The notes: generated by a model not told the origin, from the sequence alone. DNA of 64,000 nt from Streptococcus himalayensis (GCF_001708305.1 NZ_CP016953.1:1383501-1447500); one strand, 5' to 3'; shown: positions 1-9,428, counted from the stretch's first letter. A program made the numbers and translations.

Positions 1-71
1 ATCTTGTGCTGGCCAATTTTATCTGGTCCTTGTGGAACTTTAAAAACTATCTGAAAGTAAGGGAAATCTAG
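1..71 (+). CDS. C-terminal end of a membrane transporter (probable PmrA-type MFS efflux pump), truncated by the window
   Basis: Reading frame 3 is open from the window edge to a TAG at 69-71. It encodes about 22 residues ([19 protein letters not shown]...) that look like the last membrane helix and basic cytoplasmic tail of a transporter. In pneumococcus the multidrug transporter gene pmrA lies directly upstream of rpmG-secG-rnr, so position supports that identity. The stop overlaps the GTG start of rpmG by one base (TAGTG), which suggests translational coupling. Too little is present to confirm the family. Confidence 0.45.
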   Translation, partial: LVLANFIWSLWNFKNYLKVREI

Positions 72-220
72 TGCGAAAAAAAATCAATTTACAATGTTCA
101 GAATGCGGTAGTCTGAACTACCTCACCAGTAAAAATACCAAAACTCACCCTGAAAAGATACAGGTCTTAAAATACTGTCCCAAGGAAAGAAAAGTGACCT
201 TACATCTTGAACATCGTTAG
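71..220 (+). CDS. rpmG: 50S ribosomal protein L33
   Basis: This 49-residue basic protein starts at GTG and contains [16 protein letters not shown] and LKYCPKERK, the conserved L33 pattern. L33 is a small protein of the large ribosomal subunit near the E site. Zinc-binding L33 proteins carry two CxxC pairs. Here the first pair (CSEC) is intact but the second keeps only one cysteine (YCPKE), so zinc binding may be weakened. It overlaps the upstream transporter stop by one base and is followed 39 bp later by secG, as in other streptococci. It is small but convincing from sequence and context. Confidence 0.88.
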   Translation: MRKKINLQCSECGSLNYLTSKNTKTHPEKIQVLKYCPKERKVTLHLEHR

Positions 221-227
221 ATTTTAT

Positions 228-236
228 GGTAAAATA
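228..236 (+). promoter_or_regulatory. Probable secG promoter -10 region
   Basis: TATGGTAAAATAG contains an extended -10 (TGG followed by TAAAAT), placed before the AAGGAG ribosome site of secG. No good -35 is visible, which is tolerable with an extended -10. Confidence 0.4.
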
Positions 237-259
237 GATAGGATTTTAAGGAGTTAGCT

Positions 260-493
260 ATGTACAATTTATTAATAACCATTTTATTAGTCTTATCTGT
301 GATTATTTTGATTGCTATTTTTATGCAGCCCACGAAAAACCAGTCTAGCAATGTGTTTGATGCTAGTGCCGGGGATTTGTTTGAGCGTTCAAAGGCAAGA
401 GGATTTGAAGCAGTTATGCAGCGGTTGACAGGGATTTTAGTCTTTTTGTGGCTCCTGACCGCCTTGCTCCTTGCCATCCTATCCAGTAAATAA
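260..493 (+). CDS. secG: Preprotein translocase subunit SecG
   Basis: The 77-residue protein has two hydrophobic helices (about residues 3-22 and 54-74) separated by a polar loop with the SecG-typical segment DLFERSKARGFEAVMQR. SecG is the non-essential third subunit of the SecYEG channel and helps SecA-driven export. AAGGAG lies 8 bp upstream of ATG. The small size and two-helix layout fit the family, and its position between rpmG and rnr is conserved in streptococci. An ORF on the opposite strand over the same bases is a shadow. Confidence 0.93.
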   Translation: MYNLLITILLVLSVIILIAIFMQPTKNQSSNVFDASAGDLFERSKARGFEAVMQRLTGILVFLWLLTALLLAILSSK

Positions 494-673
494 GATGAAA
501 AATGGGCTTTGACTTTGTCGTTGCCTATTTTTTATAAGCTAATGAAACATAACATCCCGACTGATGATTGTCGGTTCATGATACAGGAGAAAGCGAGTGA
601 AACAATGATTGCTTGGTGAAGCATCATTCCAAATATTCCTAATTGTAGGAGGAAGCGAGAAATACAAAAGAAT
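494..673 (+). other. secG-rnr intergenic region with two hairpins
   Basis: This 180-bp gap contains CCGAC-8-GTCGG and, further on, ATGATTGCTT paired with AAGCATCAT. The AGGAGG at about 649 is unusually far (about 19 bp) from the rnr ATG. A leader structure affecting rnr translation is possible, but no known riboswitch or terminator is recognised. Confidence 0.3.
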
Positions 674-2959
674 ATGAAAACAGAAATTATTGAGTATCTA
701 ACAGCCCAAAAGAGAGCTAGTATGAATGAATTGGCAGAGAATTTTGCCAAAGACAGCGCCAAAGATTTTCGTGACTTGGTGAAAATCATCTCAGAAATGG
801 AACGTAGGCATCAACTACGGTTTACAGATGATGGCCTGATTGAGCTGAAAAAAGAGCGTGAGACAGTCACGCTGAAAGGCATTTTTCATGCCCATAAGAA
901 TGGCTTTGGATTTGTAACCGTTGATGAGGGGGAGCCAGATCTTTTTATCGGACGCAATGATGTCAATCATGCCATCGATGGCGATAGGGTCGAGGTGGTG
1001 ATTACCAAAATTGCCAATCGTTTAAAAGGCACGTCTGCTGAGGCAAAAATCATTGATATTTTAGAACACAGCCTACAAACGGCGGTGGGACAGTTGATTT
1101 TAGATGAAGAAAAGCCCAAATATGCAGGCTATATCCGCAGTAAAAATCAAAAAATCAATCAAAAAATTTATGTGAAAAAGCCAGCTCTTGTACTGGACGG
1201 GACTGAGATTTTAAAGGTGGCTATCGAAAAATATCCCCATCGTGGACGTGACTTTTTTGTGGCGACTGTCCTTGATGTTGTCGGTCATGTCAATGACCCT
1301 GGCATTGATGTCCTTGAAGTCTTGGAATCTATGGACATCGTGTCCGAATTTCCAGAAAAGGTTTTGGAAGAAGCCAATCAAATCCCTGAGAGCCTACGGT
1401 CGAGTGATTATGAGGGACGTTTGGATCTGCGAGACGAGGTTATTTTCACAATTGACGGTGCAGATGCCAAGGACTTGGACGATGCCGTCCATATCAAACG
1501 CTTAGCAAATGGCAACTTCGAATTGGGTGTCCATATCGCAGATGTATCCTACTATGTGACAGAGGGGTCAGAGTTGGACAAGGAAGCCTTAAATCGGGCG
1601 ACGTCTGTCTATGTGACAGACCGTGTGGTTCCGATGCTTCCAGAACGCTTGTCTAATGGAATTTGCTCGCTCAATCCAAATGTGGATCGCCTCACCCAGT
1701 CTGCCATCATGGAGATTGACTCAAAAGGGCGCGTGGTGAATTATAAGATTACTCAGACAGTGATTCATACAAGTTTTCGGATGACCTATAGTGCAGTCAA
1801 CGAGATGATTGCAGGCAATCCTGAGACCTTGGAGCGCTATCAAAAGATTGCACCTAGTGTGGAGTTGATGGTTCAACTTCATCACCGTTTAGAAAAGATG
1901 CGTTATCAGCGAGGTGCCTTGAATTTTGATACCAAAGAAGCCAAGATTTTGGTCAATCAAAATGGCAAGCCAGTTGATATTGTTCTTCGAGAACGGGGAG
2001 TTGCCGAGCGGATGATTGAGTCCTTTATGCTGATTGCAAATGAGACGGTGGCGGAACACTTCAGCAAATTGGACTTGCCTTTTATCTATCGAATTCACGA
2101 AGAACCAAAGGCAGAAAAGGTGCAGACCTTCATTGATTATGCGTCTAGCTTTGGAATTCGGATTTATGGCACTGCTAGCAGTATGAGCCAAGAAGCCCTT
2201 CAAGAAATCATGAAAAAGGTTGAGGGAGAGCCCTATGAGGCTGTCTTAGCCATGATGTTGTTGCGTTCCATGCAGCAGGCTCGTTATTCTGAGCACAACC
2301 ATGGTCACTACGGCTTAGCGGCAGAATTCTATACGCATTTTACCAGTCCGATTCGGCGTTATCCGGATTTATTGGTGCATCGCATGGTAAGAGAGTATGG
2401 AAAAACAAAGGAAGTCTCTAACCACTTTGAACAGGTCATTCCTGATATTGCCAGTCAATCTTCCAGTCGGGAACGGCGTGCCATTGAGGCGGAGCGTGAA
2501 GTGGAAGCCATGAAAAAAGCGGAATACATGGAAGAATTTGTGGGCAAGGAATTTGATGGTGTCATCTCCAGTGTCGTGAAATTTGGAGTGTTTGTTGAAT
2601 TGCCAAATACGGTCGAGGGCTTGATTCATGTGACTAATTTACCTGAGTATTTCCAGTATCAAGAACGCACGATGACCCTGCATGGAGAGAAATCCGGTGT
2701 CGTCTTTGGCGTTGGGCATTTGATTAGAGTTCGTTTGACCAAGGCTGATAAGGCAACGGGGGAAATTGATTTTGACTACCTCCCAAGTGACTATGATGTC
2801 AAGGAGAAAAGACAAAAATCAAGTAGTCGCAGACCCGAGAAAAAGCAGGATAAACCACGCAAAACAGATAAAAAATCAAAGAAACTCTTTTACAAGGAAG
2901 CAGTAAAAAAAGGAGGAAAACATGGCAAAGGGAGAAGGAAAGGTCGTCGCTCAAAATAA
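674..2959 (+). CDS. rnr: Ribonuclease R (3'-5' exoribonuclease)
   Basis: The 761-residue protein matches RNase R length and order: N-terminal winged-helix (about 1-65), cold-shock OB domains (about 70-220), the RNB catalytic domain ([23 protein letters not shown] carries the metal-binding aspartates, about 250-580), an S1 domain ([25 protein letters not shown], about 635-715) and a Lys/Arg-rich tail. It degrades structured RNA processively and works with tmRNA-SmpB in trans-translation quality control. Its last 38 bases overlap the start of smpB, so the two partners are probably co-translated. The ribosome site lies further than usual from ATG. Confidence 0.95.
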   Translation: MKTEIIEYLTAQKRASMNELAENFAKDSAKDFRDLVKIISEMERRHQLRFTDDGLIELKKERETVTLKGIFHAHKNGFGFVTVDEGEPDLFIGRNDVNHAIDGDRVEVVITKIANRLKGTSAEAKIIDILEHSLQTAVGQLILDEEKPKYAGYIRSKNQKINQKIYVKKPALVLDGTEILKVAIEKYPHRGRDFFVATVLDVVGHVNDPGIDVLEVLESMDIVSEFPEKVLEEANQIPESLRSSDYEGRLDLRDEVIFTIDGADAKDLDDAVHIKRLANGNFELGVHIADVSYYVTEGSELDKEALNRATSVYVTDRVVPMLPERLSNGICSLNPNVDRLTQSAIMEIDSKGRVVNYKITQTVIHTSFRMTYSAVNEMIAGNPETLERYQKIAPSVELMVQLHHRLEKMRYQRGALNFDTKEAKILVNQNGKPVDIVLRERGVAERMIESFMLIANETVAEHFSKLDLPFIYRIHEEPKAEKVQTFIDYASSFGIRIYGTASSMSQEALQEIMKKVEGEPYEAVLAMMLLRSMQQARYSEHNHGHYGLAAEFYTHFTSPIRRYPDLLVHRMVREYGKTKEVSNHFEQVIPDIASQSSSRERRAIEAEREVEAMKKAEYMEEFVGKEFDGVISSVVKFGVFVELPNTVEGLIHVTNLPEYFQYQERTMTLHGEKSGVVFGVGHLIRVRLTKADKATGEIDFDYLPSDYDVKEKRQKSSSRRPEKKQDKPRKTDKKSKKLFYKEAVKKGGKHGKGRRKGRRSK

Positions 2960-3389
2960 AAAAGCCAGACATGACTATACCATTGTCGACACCCTTGAAG
3001 CTGGTCTAGTCTTGACGGGTACAGAGATTAAGAGCGTTCGTGCTGCACGAATCAACCTCAAAGACGGCTTTGCTCAAGTTAAAAACGGAGAGGTCTGGCT
3101 GAGCAATGTGCACATTGCCCCTTATGAAGAAGGAAATATCTGGAATCAAGAGCCAGAACGTCGGAGAAAACTCCTGCTTCATAAAAAACAAATTCAAAAA
3201 TTGGAGCAGGAAATCAAGGGAACAGGCATGACACTTGTCCCTCTCAAGGTTTATCTCAAGGACGGCTTTGCTAAGTTGTTATTGGGACTTGCCAAAGGGA
3301 AACACGATTACGACAAGCGAGAGTCCATCAAGCGTAGAGAGCAAAATCGCGACATTGCCCGCCAAATGAAGGCTTACAATCACAGATAG
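2922..3389 (+). CDS. smpB: SsrA-binding protein SmpB
   Basis: The 155-residue basic protein has the SmpB signatures ([27 protein letters not shown] at the N-terminus, [18 protein letters not shown] near the C-terminus). SmpB binds tmRNA and delivers it to stalled ribosomes. The start is set by AAAGGAGG just upstream of ATG 2922, inside the 3' end of rnr in another frame. The overlap with RNase R, which degrades the mRNAs released by trans-translation, makes functional sense. The tmRNA gene itself is not in the window. Confidence 0.95.
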   Translation: MAKGEGKVVAQNKKARHDYTIVDTLEAGLVLTGTEIKSVRAARINLKDGFAQVKNGEVWLSNVHIAPYEEGNIWNQEPERRRKLLLHKKQIQKLEQEIKGTGMTLVPLKVYLKDGFAKLLLGLAKGKHDYDKRESIKRREQNRDIARQMKAYNHR

Positions 3390-3398
3390 GAGGCTCAG

Positions 3399-3992
3399 AT
3401 GAAAAAAATCAAACGCACTATCTATCTAGCCCTGGCTTTTCTGGCTGTCTTTGCTATCGGAGGATTTGCGGCGTCGCATTTCTCAGGTGGGCAGACCCAG
3501 ATTACTTCGAGTTTGATAAAAAATCGCTTGGAAGCGGCCAAGGAATTGGTGACGACTAAATATTACTATACCAATGTAGGCTCCTTTGAAAATCACCAAG
3601 ATTTTTATGGTTGGAAAGTCCCTTTTACAACAAAGAAATTTATCCTTTCTTACGATGGTGTCATTCATGCAGGGATGGATCTTGAACAAATGACGGTCCA
3701 AGTCAAGGGCAAGACCATCCAGCTGACCTTGCCAGAAGCTAAAATCCTCTCCCATGAGATTGATGACAATAGTCTCAAGGTCTTTGATGAGAAAAATTCA
3801 ATTTTTAACAGCATTCAGATTGAGGATTATACCTCTTTTGCCAAAGGTCAGAAGGAAAAATTGGAAAAAGAAGCGATTGACAAGGGCTTATACAAAAAGA
3901 CAGTAGCAGATGCCAAAGTAGCCTTGAAAGATTTATTGCTAGCATCGCCAGACATCAATCAAGGCTATCAGATTGAATTTGTGACCAAGTAA
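3399..3992 (+). CDS. DUF4230 family membrane-anchored protein
   Basis: The 197-residue protein has one N-terminal membrane segment (about residues 7-26, with no lipobox cysteine) followed by an extracellular domain of the DUF4230 type, recognised by the pattern ...TTKYYYTNVGSFENHQDFYGWKVPFTTKKFILSYDGVIHAGMDL. The family has no established biochemical role. It begins 9 bp after smpB with AGGAGG upstream, so it is probably the last gene of the rnr-smpB transcript. Its stop codon overlaps the left end of a dispersed repeat. Confidence 0.75.
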   Translation: MKKIKRTIYLALAFLAVFAIGGFAASHFSGGQTQITSSLIKNRLEAAKELVTTKYYYTNVGSFENHQDFYGWKVPFTTKKFILSYDGVIHAGMDLEQMTVQVKGKTIQLTLPEAKILSHEIDDNSLKVFDEKNSIFNSIQIEDYTSFAKGQKEKLEKEAIDKGLYKKTVADAKVALKDLLLASPDINQGYQIEFVTK

Positions 3993-4097
3993 TACTCGTC
4001 AAAAATCAAAATCTGACGTTGTTAACCCATCTTGCTGAACTCTAGTTCTACCTGCGGTTTTTAGGACACAAGCTATGCTAGATCTTGATTTTTATGG
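3992..4097. repeat. Dispersed repeat family B, copy 1 (MITE-like)
   Basis: This ~106-bp unit starts ATACTCGTCAAAAATCAAAA, contains CTACCTGCGGTTTTTAGGACACAAGCTA, here broken as CTACCTGCGG then TTTTTAGGACACAAGC, and ends near GATCTTGATTTTTAT. Related copies lie at 39188-39395, 49209-49362 and (partial) 14952-15042. The complete copy has inverted ends of about 26 bp and no coding capacity. It overlaps the stop codon of the DUF4230 gene. Confidence 0.6.
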
Positions 4098-4214
4098 AGG
4101 ATCAGTTGTAGCAACTTTTTAGGAATGTTAGTCGTTGGTGCTCTGTTTTGGGAGTGGCTCCTGCAGGTACATTTCACATACGAATTGAAATCTTGCATGA
4201 AAGTAAGGTGTTTG

Positions 4215-4946
4215 ATGAAATTTTCAAGAAATAATTGGCTTAGAATAGTGATATTATTGGGTTTGGCGTGTCAATGGTTTGATAAAACTGTCTTACTGAT
4301 CGTTCAAATAGGTATTGGCATGCTGGCCATCTTGGAAATCATTTTTGTTCTGGAAGAGCTCTTTTTTCAGAAAAAATTGCAGATGAGAGATTTAGGAGCT
4401 GTTTCATTCGCTTGTTTTTATGGCCTGATTTGGCTGTTGATTCTTGCTGGAGTTTTGAAAAATATTGGTTTTCTGCTCCTTGCTGGGTTTTTGACTTGGG
4501 ATATTCTCCTTGGACAGAATAGGAAGCCTTACATCAACAGAGGAAGTGCTAGGGAGCATGTGATGTTCACACCGACTCACCATAAAGATTTGGCAAAGAT
4601 TACCTATGCCTATAGTTCTATTATTGGTAGCAGTATGGTTTCGTATTTTATAATTTCTTTGGATCGTGTTATAGTCGTGTGTCTACTCTTATCATTACAA
4701 TGTTTTTTGATAAATCAATATTTTTTATCTACCATAAATAGATTGGTAACGAAATGTTGGAGAATCGTATTTCACATCAATATTTTCTTGATGCACTGTT
4801 TACCTCTTTTATTGTTCTCATCCCACGTTCATCTTTCTGTAATACCAAACATTTTAGGACTGTTTTTATATCTGTTAGCTCTAATAACTACTTTTCATCT
4901 ATTATCCTTACTATCGTTTATTATTTTAAACAATGAAGACAAGTAA
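4215..4946 (+). CDS. Polytopic membrane protein of unknown function
   Basis: The 243-residue protein is strongly hydrophobic with about six to seven predicted helices and a central polar loop (GQNRKPYINRGSAREHVMFTPTHHKDLAK). No family is recognised. The start is taken at ATG 4215 because AAGGTG lies just before it; an in-frame ATG at 4125 would add a stretch reading into the repeat-derived upstream DNA. It is followed by a terminator and then the com operon. It could be an accessory gene or an old insertion; function unknown. Confidence 0.55.
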   Translation: MKFSRNNWLRIVILLGLACQWFDKTVLLIVQIGIGMLAILEIIFVLEELFFQKKLQMRDLGAVSFACFYGLIWLLILAGVLKNIGFLLLAGFLTWDILLGQNRKPYINRGSAREHVMFTPTHHKDLAKITYAYSSIIGSSMVSYFIISLDRVIVVCLLLSLQCFLINQYFLSTINRLVTKCWRIVFHINIFLMHCLPLLLFSSHVHLSVIPNILGLFLYLLALITTFHLLSLLSFIILNNEDK

Positions 4947-5011
4947 GAAGAGTATGCTACTATATGGCTAGGATTTGTGGGTATTGGAGTTCACCTAATT
5001 CTCTGTAAACG

Positions 5012-5036
5012 AAAGAGCTTTTTGGCTCTTTTTTTC
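5012..5036 (+). terminator. Intrinsic terminator before comEA
   Basis: AAAGAGC pairs with GCTCTTT across a short T-rich loop and is followed by a run of T. It ends the upstream transcript. Confidence 0.75.
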
Positions 5037-5072
5037 TTATCTTTGCGAATAGTGAGGTAAGGAGGGATTTTT

Positions 5073-5738
5073 ATGGAAAAGATCATGGAAACCATAAAAG
5101 AATACAAGATTGTTGCAGCATTTGTCTGTTTAGGGGTGGCGATTGGGGGATTTTTCCTCTTCCAAACGCCGACAGAAAGTAGCTCTAGTGCTCAGAGTCT
5201 GGCTCAAGAAGTCTTGGTCTCCTCAGAAGAGCCAAAAAAAGAAACAGAGGAGATGGTCAAAGCGGAGCCTGTTGAAGAACCAACGCTACTGACTGTGGAT
5301 GTCAAGGGAGCTGTTCAACATCCTGGTATTTATGAGTTGAAAAAGGAGAGTCGGGTCAACGATGCGATTCAAGCAGCTGGTGGGTTGACCGCAGAGGCTG
5401 AGAGCAAGTCCGTCAATCTTGCACAAAAGTTAACTGATGAAGCAGTGATTTATGTGGCAAAGCTTGGAGAGGAAGCACCAGTTGTGACCACTCAAGCTCA
5501 AGTAGGGAATAGCCAAGCAACTGGAGCTAGCTCAGATGCATCTGGCAAGGTCAATCTTAATACAGCTGACTTAGCGACCCTACAAACCATTTCAGGAATT
5601 GGACAAAAGCGTGCCCAGGATATTTTAGACTATCGTGAAAGCAATGGCAAATTCAAATCTGTGGAAGAGTTGAAAAATGTTTCTGGCATTGGGGCAAAGA
5701 CCCTAGAAAAATTAAAGGCCTATGTTACAGTGGATTAA
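5073..5738 (+). CDS. comEA: Competence protein ComEA, DNA receptor
   Basis: The 221-residue protein has an N-terminal membrane anchor (about 10-28), an extracellular SLBB-type domain (LTVDVKGAVQHPGIYELKKESRV..., about 72-135), a Gln/Ser-rich linker, and a C-terminal double helix-hairpin-helix DNA-binding domain (GKVNLNTADLATLQTISGIG, about 157-221). ComEA binds incoming double-stranded DNA at the cell surface for transformation. AAGGAGG precedes the ATG. comEC starts 17 bp before its stop, giving the classical comEA-comEC operon. No late-competence (cin) box was confirmed upstream. Confidence 0.95.
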   Translation: MEKIMETIKEYKIVAAFVCLGVAIGGFFLFQTPTESSSSAQSLAQEVLVSSEEPKKETEEMVKAEPVEEPTLLTVDVKGAVQHPGIYELKKESRVNDAIQAAGGLTAEAESKSVNLAQKLTDEAVIYVAKLGEEAPVVTTQAQVGNSQATGASSDASGKVNLNTADLATLQTISGIGQKRAQDILDYRESNGKFKSVEELKNVSGIGAKTLEKLKAYVTVD

Positions 5739-7962
5739 GAAATGCCCGATTCCCCTGATTTATCTGACGGTTCTCTTGGTTTGGCTCTACTATGCGATTT
5801 ACCAAGGCTCAGTGCTTGCTTGGGGCGGCTTTGGTTTTTCAATGTTGCTTCTTTGGGTTCGTTATGCTGGCAAACAGGCTGTTTATGTTTGCATGATATT
5901 AGTGTTCTTTGCTTGTCTGTTTAGCTACCGAAGCCGAACCATGGAGCGGGGGATGGAGCTTAATCCGCCGAGCCCAAGGGAAATTCTACTCTTGCCAGAT
6001 ACTATCAAGGTGAATGGGGATTCTCTATCCTTTCGAGGAAAAAGTCAGGGACAACTATTTCAAGCCTTTTATAAACTACAAACTGAGCAAGAAAAGCAGC
6101 GTTTTCAAGCCCAGTCTGATCTTCTACGCTTGGAGATAGAAGGAGAACTAAGTCAGGCAGAAGGACGGCGTAATTTTGCTGGATTTGATTACCGAGAATA
6201 CTTGAAAACACAAGGAATTTACCGTACCTTGACCATTGAGCACATCACGTCTGTTCAGCCTGTGAAAACTTGGAATGTTTTGGATAAGCTCTCTAGTTGG
6301 CGGAGAGCTGCAGTCGTCTTTATCAAACAGACCTTTCCTCAGCCCATGTCAAACTATATGACGGGTCTCTTATTTGGTCATTTGGATACGGATTTTGAGG
6401 AGATGAATGATCTCTACTCAAGTTTAGGGATTATTCATTTATTTGCCTTATCTGGCATGCAGGTTGGATTTTTCATGGATGGTTTTCGAAAACTTTTGCT
6501 CCGACTGGGCTTGAAAATGGAAACCGTCACGGTCATCCAGTATCCATTTTCCTTGCTTTATGCGGGACTGACAGGTTTTTCTGTGTCTGTGGTTCGCAGT
6601 TTACTCCAAAAATTATGGGGGCAGGCTGGGGTGAAGGGCTTGGATAATTTTGCCCTGACCATGATGACTTTGAGTCTTCTCATGCCCAATTTCTTGCTGA
6701 CGGCTGGAGGAATTTTATCCTGCGCCTATTCTTTCTTGCTCAGTATGATAGATACGGATGGTTTATCTTCTTTTAAGAAAATTTGCTATGAAAGTGCGAT
6801 GATTTCCATCGGAATGTTACCTATTTTGCTCTTTTTCTTTGGGGAATTTCAACCCTGGTCCATCCCTTTGACCTTTTTCTTTTCCTTTATTTTTGACGTT
6901 TTGCTCTTGCCAGGGCTTAGTTTGATTTTTCTTCTTGCCCCTTTGGTCGCGATTGCGCAGGTCAATCCGCTCTTTCAGCTCTTGGAGCAGATCATTCGTT
7001 GGGTAGGAAGTCTGACTTCTCATCCCCTGGTTTTGGGGCAGCCGAGTCCTATCTTGCTCCTTGCTCTACTGCTTTTCCTTGCGATTTTTGCTGATAAACG
7101 GCAAGAAAAAGCTTGGAAGATGGGGTTACTTGGGATGATTACTCTTTTGTTTTTTATCTGTAAACATCCTCTAGAAAATGAAGTGACCATTGTGGATATC
7201 GGGCAGGGGGATAGTATCTTTTTGCGTGATATGACAGGAAGAAATATATTGATTGATGTTGGTGGGCGAGTTGAAGTTGGTAAGAAAGAGAATTGGCAAC
7301 AGCGGGTGAGTGTGCCTAATGCGGAGAGGACCTTGATTCCCTATCTAAAAAGCCGCGGAGTTGGGTGTGTGGATAAGTTGGTGCTCACCCATACCGATAC
7401 AGACCACATGGGAGATATGCTAGTGGTGGCAAAAGCTCTATCTATCCGAGAGGTTTATGTGTCAAAAGGAAGTTTAACCAAGCAAGACTTTGTTGAAAAA
7501 CTAGACCAGTTGGGTGTACGAATTCATGTCGTAGAAATTGGAGACCGTTTACCGATTATGGGCGGATATCTAGAGGTGCTATACCCAAGTGGTGTGGGTG
7601 ACGGTGGCAATAATGACTCCATCGTCTTATATGGGGAGTTGCTCAAGACTAGATTTCTATTTACAGGAGATTTGGAGACAGAAGGAGAAGAGGAGATGAT
7701 GGCTAGATTTCCAAATCTTCGGGTCGACGTCTTAAAGGCAGGACACCATGGCTCTAAAGGCAGCTCAAGTCCGGCATTTCTAGACCAGATAAAGCCTCAG
7801 TTGGCCTTGATTTCCGCGGGAAAGAAAAATCGCTACAAACATCCGCACCAAGAAACCCTAGATCGATTTGATGAACGTCAGATAAAGGTTTTGAGAACAG
7901 ATGAACAAGGAGCCATTCGCTTTACAGGCTGGTCAGAATGGAAAATCGAAACCGTTCGCTAA
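5722..7962 (+). CDS. comEC: DNA internalization channel ComEC/Rec2
   Basis: The 746-residue membrane protein has several N-terminal helices, a DUF4131-like extracellular segment, the Competence transmembrane domain (LFALSGMQVGFFMDG, about residues 200-470) and a C-terminal metallo-beta-lactamase domain (VDIGQGDSIFL, LTHTDTDHMGDM and KAGHHGSKGSS, about 485-740). ComEC forms the channel that passes single-stranded DNA into the cytoplasm; the MBL domain may degrade the other strand. Length and motifs are complete. It overlaps comEA, so translational coupling is likely. Confidence 0.95.
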   Translation: MLQWIKKCPIPLIYLTVLLVWLYYAIYQGSVLAWGGFGFSMLLLWVRYAGKQAVYVCMILVFFACLFSYRSRTMERGMELNPPSPREILLLPDTIKVNGDSLSFRGKSQGQLFQAFYKLQTEQEKQRFQAQSDLLRLEIEGELSQAEGRRNFAGFDYREYLKTQGIYRTLTIEHITSVQPVKTWNVLDKLSSWRRAAVVFIKQTFPQPMSNYMTGLLFGHLDTDFEEMNDLYSSLGIIHLFALSGMQVGFFMDGFRKLLLRLGLKMETVTVIQYPFSLLYAGLTGFSVSVVRSLLQKLWGQAGVKGLDNFALTMMTLSLLMPNFLLTAGGILSCAYSFLLSMIDTDGLSSFKKICYESAMISIGMLPILLFFFGEFQPWSIPLTFFFSFIFDVLLLPGLSLIFLLAPLVAIAQVNPLFQLLEQIIRWVGSLTSHPLVLGQPSPILLLALLLFLAIFADKRQEKAWKMGLLGMITLLFFICKHPLENEVTIVDIGQGDSIFLRDMTGRNILIDVGGRVEVGKKENWQQRVSVPNAERTLIPYLKSRGVGCVDKLVLTHTDTDHMGDMLVVAKALSIREVYVSKGSLTKQDFVEKLDQLGVRIHVVEIGDRLPIMGGYLEVLYPSGVGDGGNNDSIVLYGELLKTRFLFTGDLETEGEEEMMARFPNLRVDVLKAGHHGSKGSSSPAFLDQIKPQLALISAGKKNRYKHPHQETLDRFDERQIKVLRTDEQGAIRFTGWSEWKIETVR

Positions 7963-8216
7963 GATTTGTGAAAATTATTGCTATCTTTTTAGAATGTGCA
8001 ACCATGGTCTAAAAGTACAGTGCACCGCATAGGAACTTTTGCTTGAATGCTATAAATTTTAATTGTACTGTTAATCCTTCTTTGCATGCCAAGGAAAGAG
8101 GAGAAAGCTTCCGTTTCGAGGACAAAGATTTTGATGGAAGATGAGGTATGAGGTGAAAAGACACCAGCTGTGCCTGTTTTAGACGATGGGCTTATCGATG
8201 AATAAATGAGCAGACT
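7963..8216 (+). other. Non-coding stretch after comEC with a possible decayed coding fragment
   Basis: No intact gene is present. One frame at about 8090-8206 reads like coding sequence ending EKTPAVPVLDDGLIDE-stop but is interrupted by a TGA at about 8149. It may be a remnant of a lost gene; the parent family was not recognised. Confidence 0.25.
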
Positions 8217-8246
8217 AGGAGTTTAGTGCCAGCTAAGCTCCTTTTT
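8217..8246 (+). terminator. Hairpin terminator downstream of comEC region
   Basis: GGAGTTTA pairs with TAAGCTCC (one G-T wobble) across an 8-base loop, followed by TTTTT. Confidence 0.6.
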
Positions 8247-8278
8247 AGAACTTGTATTCATACCATTACAGGATTTTT

Positions 8279-8471
8279 ATACCCAATGAAAATCAAAATT
8301 AGCGATTTAGCGACTTTCTTAGATGGTTCAGACATAAACCACTTATTTTTTTATTACTGTCTATTCCATTTACTGAAATAGTATCCTGTTTAACTCATTT
8401 AGTTCTCTACACTTTAAGACAAAAATAAATATGTTTATATAAAAAGGCTATTTTTGAAATTAAATGAGTAT
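8279..8471 (+). repeat. Dispersed repeat family A, copy 1
   Basis: A ~190-bp non-coding unit beginning ATACCCAATGAAAATCAAAA and ending TTTGAAATTAAATGAGTAT. The two ends form an imperfect terminal inverted repeat. It is followed in tandem by copy 2. The left end closely resembles the start of pneumococcal boxA. Confidence 0.7.
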
Positions 8472-8473
8472 TT

Positions 8474-8658
8474 ATACTCAATGAAAATCAAAGTTAGCAA
8501 TTTTGCGAGTTTCTTAGATGTTTCCTACCTCTTTTTTATCATTGTCCTTTTCATTTACTGAAAAAGCGTCCTATTTGACTTACTTAGCCCATTTCATTTC
8601 ATAGCAAAAAATAAATTTTTATATATGGTGGTGGTTATTTTTGAAATTAAATGAGTAT
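8474..8658 (+). repeat. Dispersed repeat family A, copy 2
   Basis: A second ~185-bp unit in the same orientation, beginning ATACTCAATGAAAATCAAAG and sharing the internal TTTCATTTACTGAAA..CGTCCTATTTGACTTA-like core with copy 1. It lies 2 bp after copy 1. Confidence 0.7.
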
Positions 8659-8662
8659 AAAA

Positions 8663-8741
8663 TTGTGATAATTTCACAATCTTAGTTTTCTAGGTTATTG
8701 GAAAGTCAGTGCCATCAGAGGTCGCTTTTGTGAAATTATCA
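8663..8741 (+). promoter_or_regulatory. Inverted-repeat operator pair upstream of the SGNH hydrolase gene
   Basis: TTGTGATAATTTCACAA (8663-8679) is a near-palindrome, and TGATAATTTCAC inside it (8666-8677) recurs as its exact reverse complement GTGAAATTATCA at 8730-8741. A TATGAT -10 follows at 8763-8768. The pattern resembles Rex-type TTGTGA..TCACAA sites but the spacing is one base short, so the regulator is not assigned. Confidence 0.45.
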
Positions 8742-8804
8742 TACATTGATTGTTTTTTAAGGTATGATAACATTGTGAATACAGGTTTTTAGAAAGGATA
8801 GGGC

Positions 8805-9389
8805 ATGAAAATTCAGATTACAGGTGATAGCCTAGCAGCGAGATATGAAGGGCATGGAAGTCCGATTTTAAATGAGTTGTTGACTAAAAAATGTGGGGAG
8901 TTAGAGATTGTCAATACTGCCATCTCAGGGCAAAATAGTCAGGATTTGCTGGATAGAAAAAGGCTTATCCAGCAAGCAGGTGGTGATTTTCTATTTATAT
9001 TTGTAGGGAGCAATGACCTTGCTCGGCATAAGCCGATTGATCGAGCTACGTTTTCTAGTAATCTTTATCAATTGATAGATGGTTTGCATGAGTGGGTGGA
9101 TGAGATTGTCCTTGTCTCTCCGCCTCCTGTCGATGAACAAAAACAAGCCTTTCGAGATAATGACTTGATTATGAGCTATGTTCGTGTCATGGAGGCCGTT
9201 GCGAAAGAAAAATCATGTCAGTTGGTTAATATTTTTCGAATGTTTTCAGAAAATGAAGTTCCACTGGCTGAGCTGATGAAAGGTTTGGCAGATGATGGGC
9301 TCCATTTTGGAGAGGTCGGCTATCAATTGGTGACGGAGGCTATGCTTGCTTTGATAAATAGTCGCCAATCGAAGGAAAATTTGGTATGA
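8805..9389 (+). CDS. SGNH/GDSL-family hydrolase
   Basis: The 194-residue cytoplasmic protein has the SGNH blocks: GDS in ITGDSLAARY (residues 7-9, nucleophile Ser), the Gly in AISGQNS, GSNDLA with the oxyanion-hole Asn, and DDGLHFGEVGY near the C-terminus with the catalytic Asp-x-x-His. These enzymes hydrolyse acyl esters of lipids or sugars; the substrate here is unknown. The start ATG follows AGAAAGGATAGGGC. It is followed 39 bp later by ung and may share its transcript. Confidence 0.85.
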   Translation: MKIQITGDSLAARYEGHGSPILNELLTKKCGELEIVNTAISGQNSQDLLDRKRLIQQAGGDFLFIFVGSNDLARHKPIDRATFSSNLYQLIDGLHEWVDEIVLVSPPPVDEQKQAFRDNDLIMSYVRVMEAVAKEKSCQLVNIFRMFSENEVPLAELMKGLADDGLHFGEVGYQLVTEAMLALINSRQSKENLV

Positions 9390-9428
9390 TAGAAAAAAGA
9401 ATTTCTTAGGAAAGTGAAGCACGCAAAA

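Noticed and set aside
3390..4124. Search for tmRNA (ssrA) next to smpB
   Set aside because: No tRNA-like ends or tag-coding sequence found; the region holds a coding gene and a dispersed repeat.
4125..4214. Longer form of the 4215 membrane protein
   Set aside because: The upstream ATG has no ribosome site and would begin in repeat-adjacent DNA.
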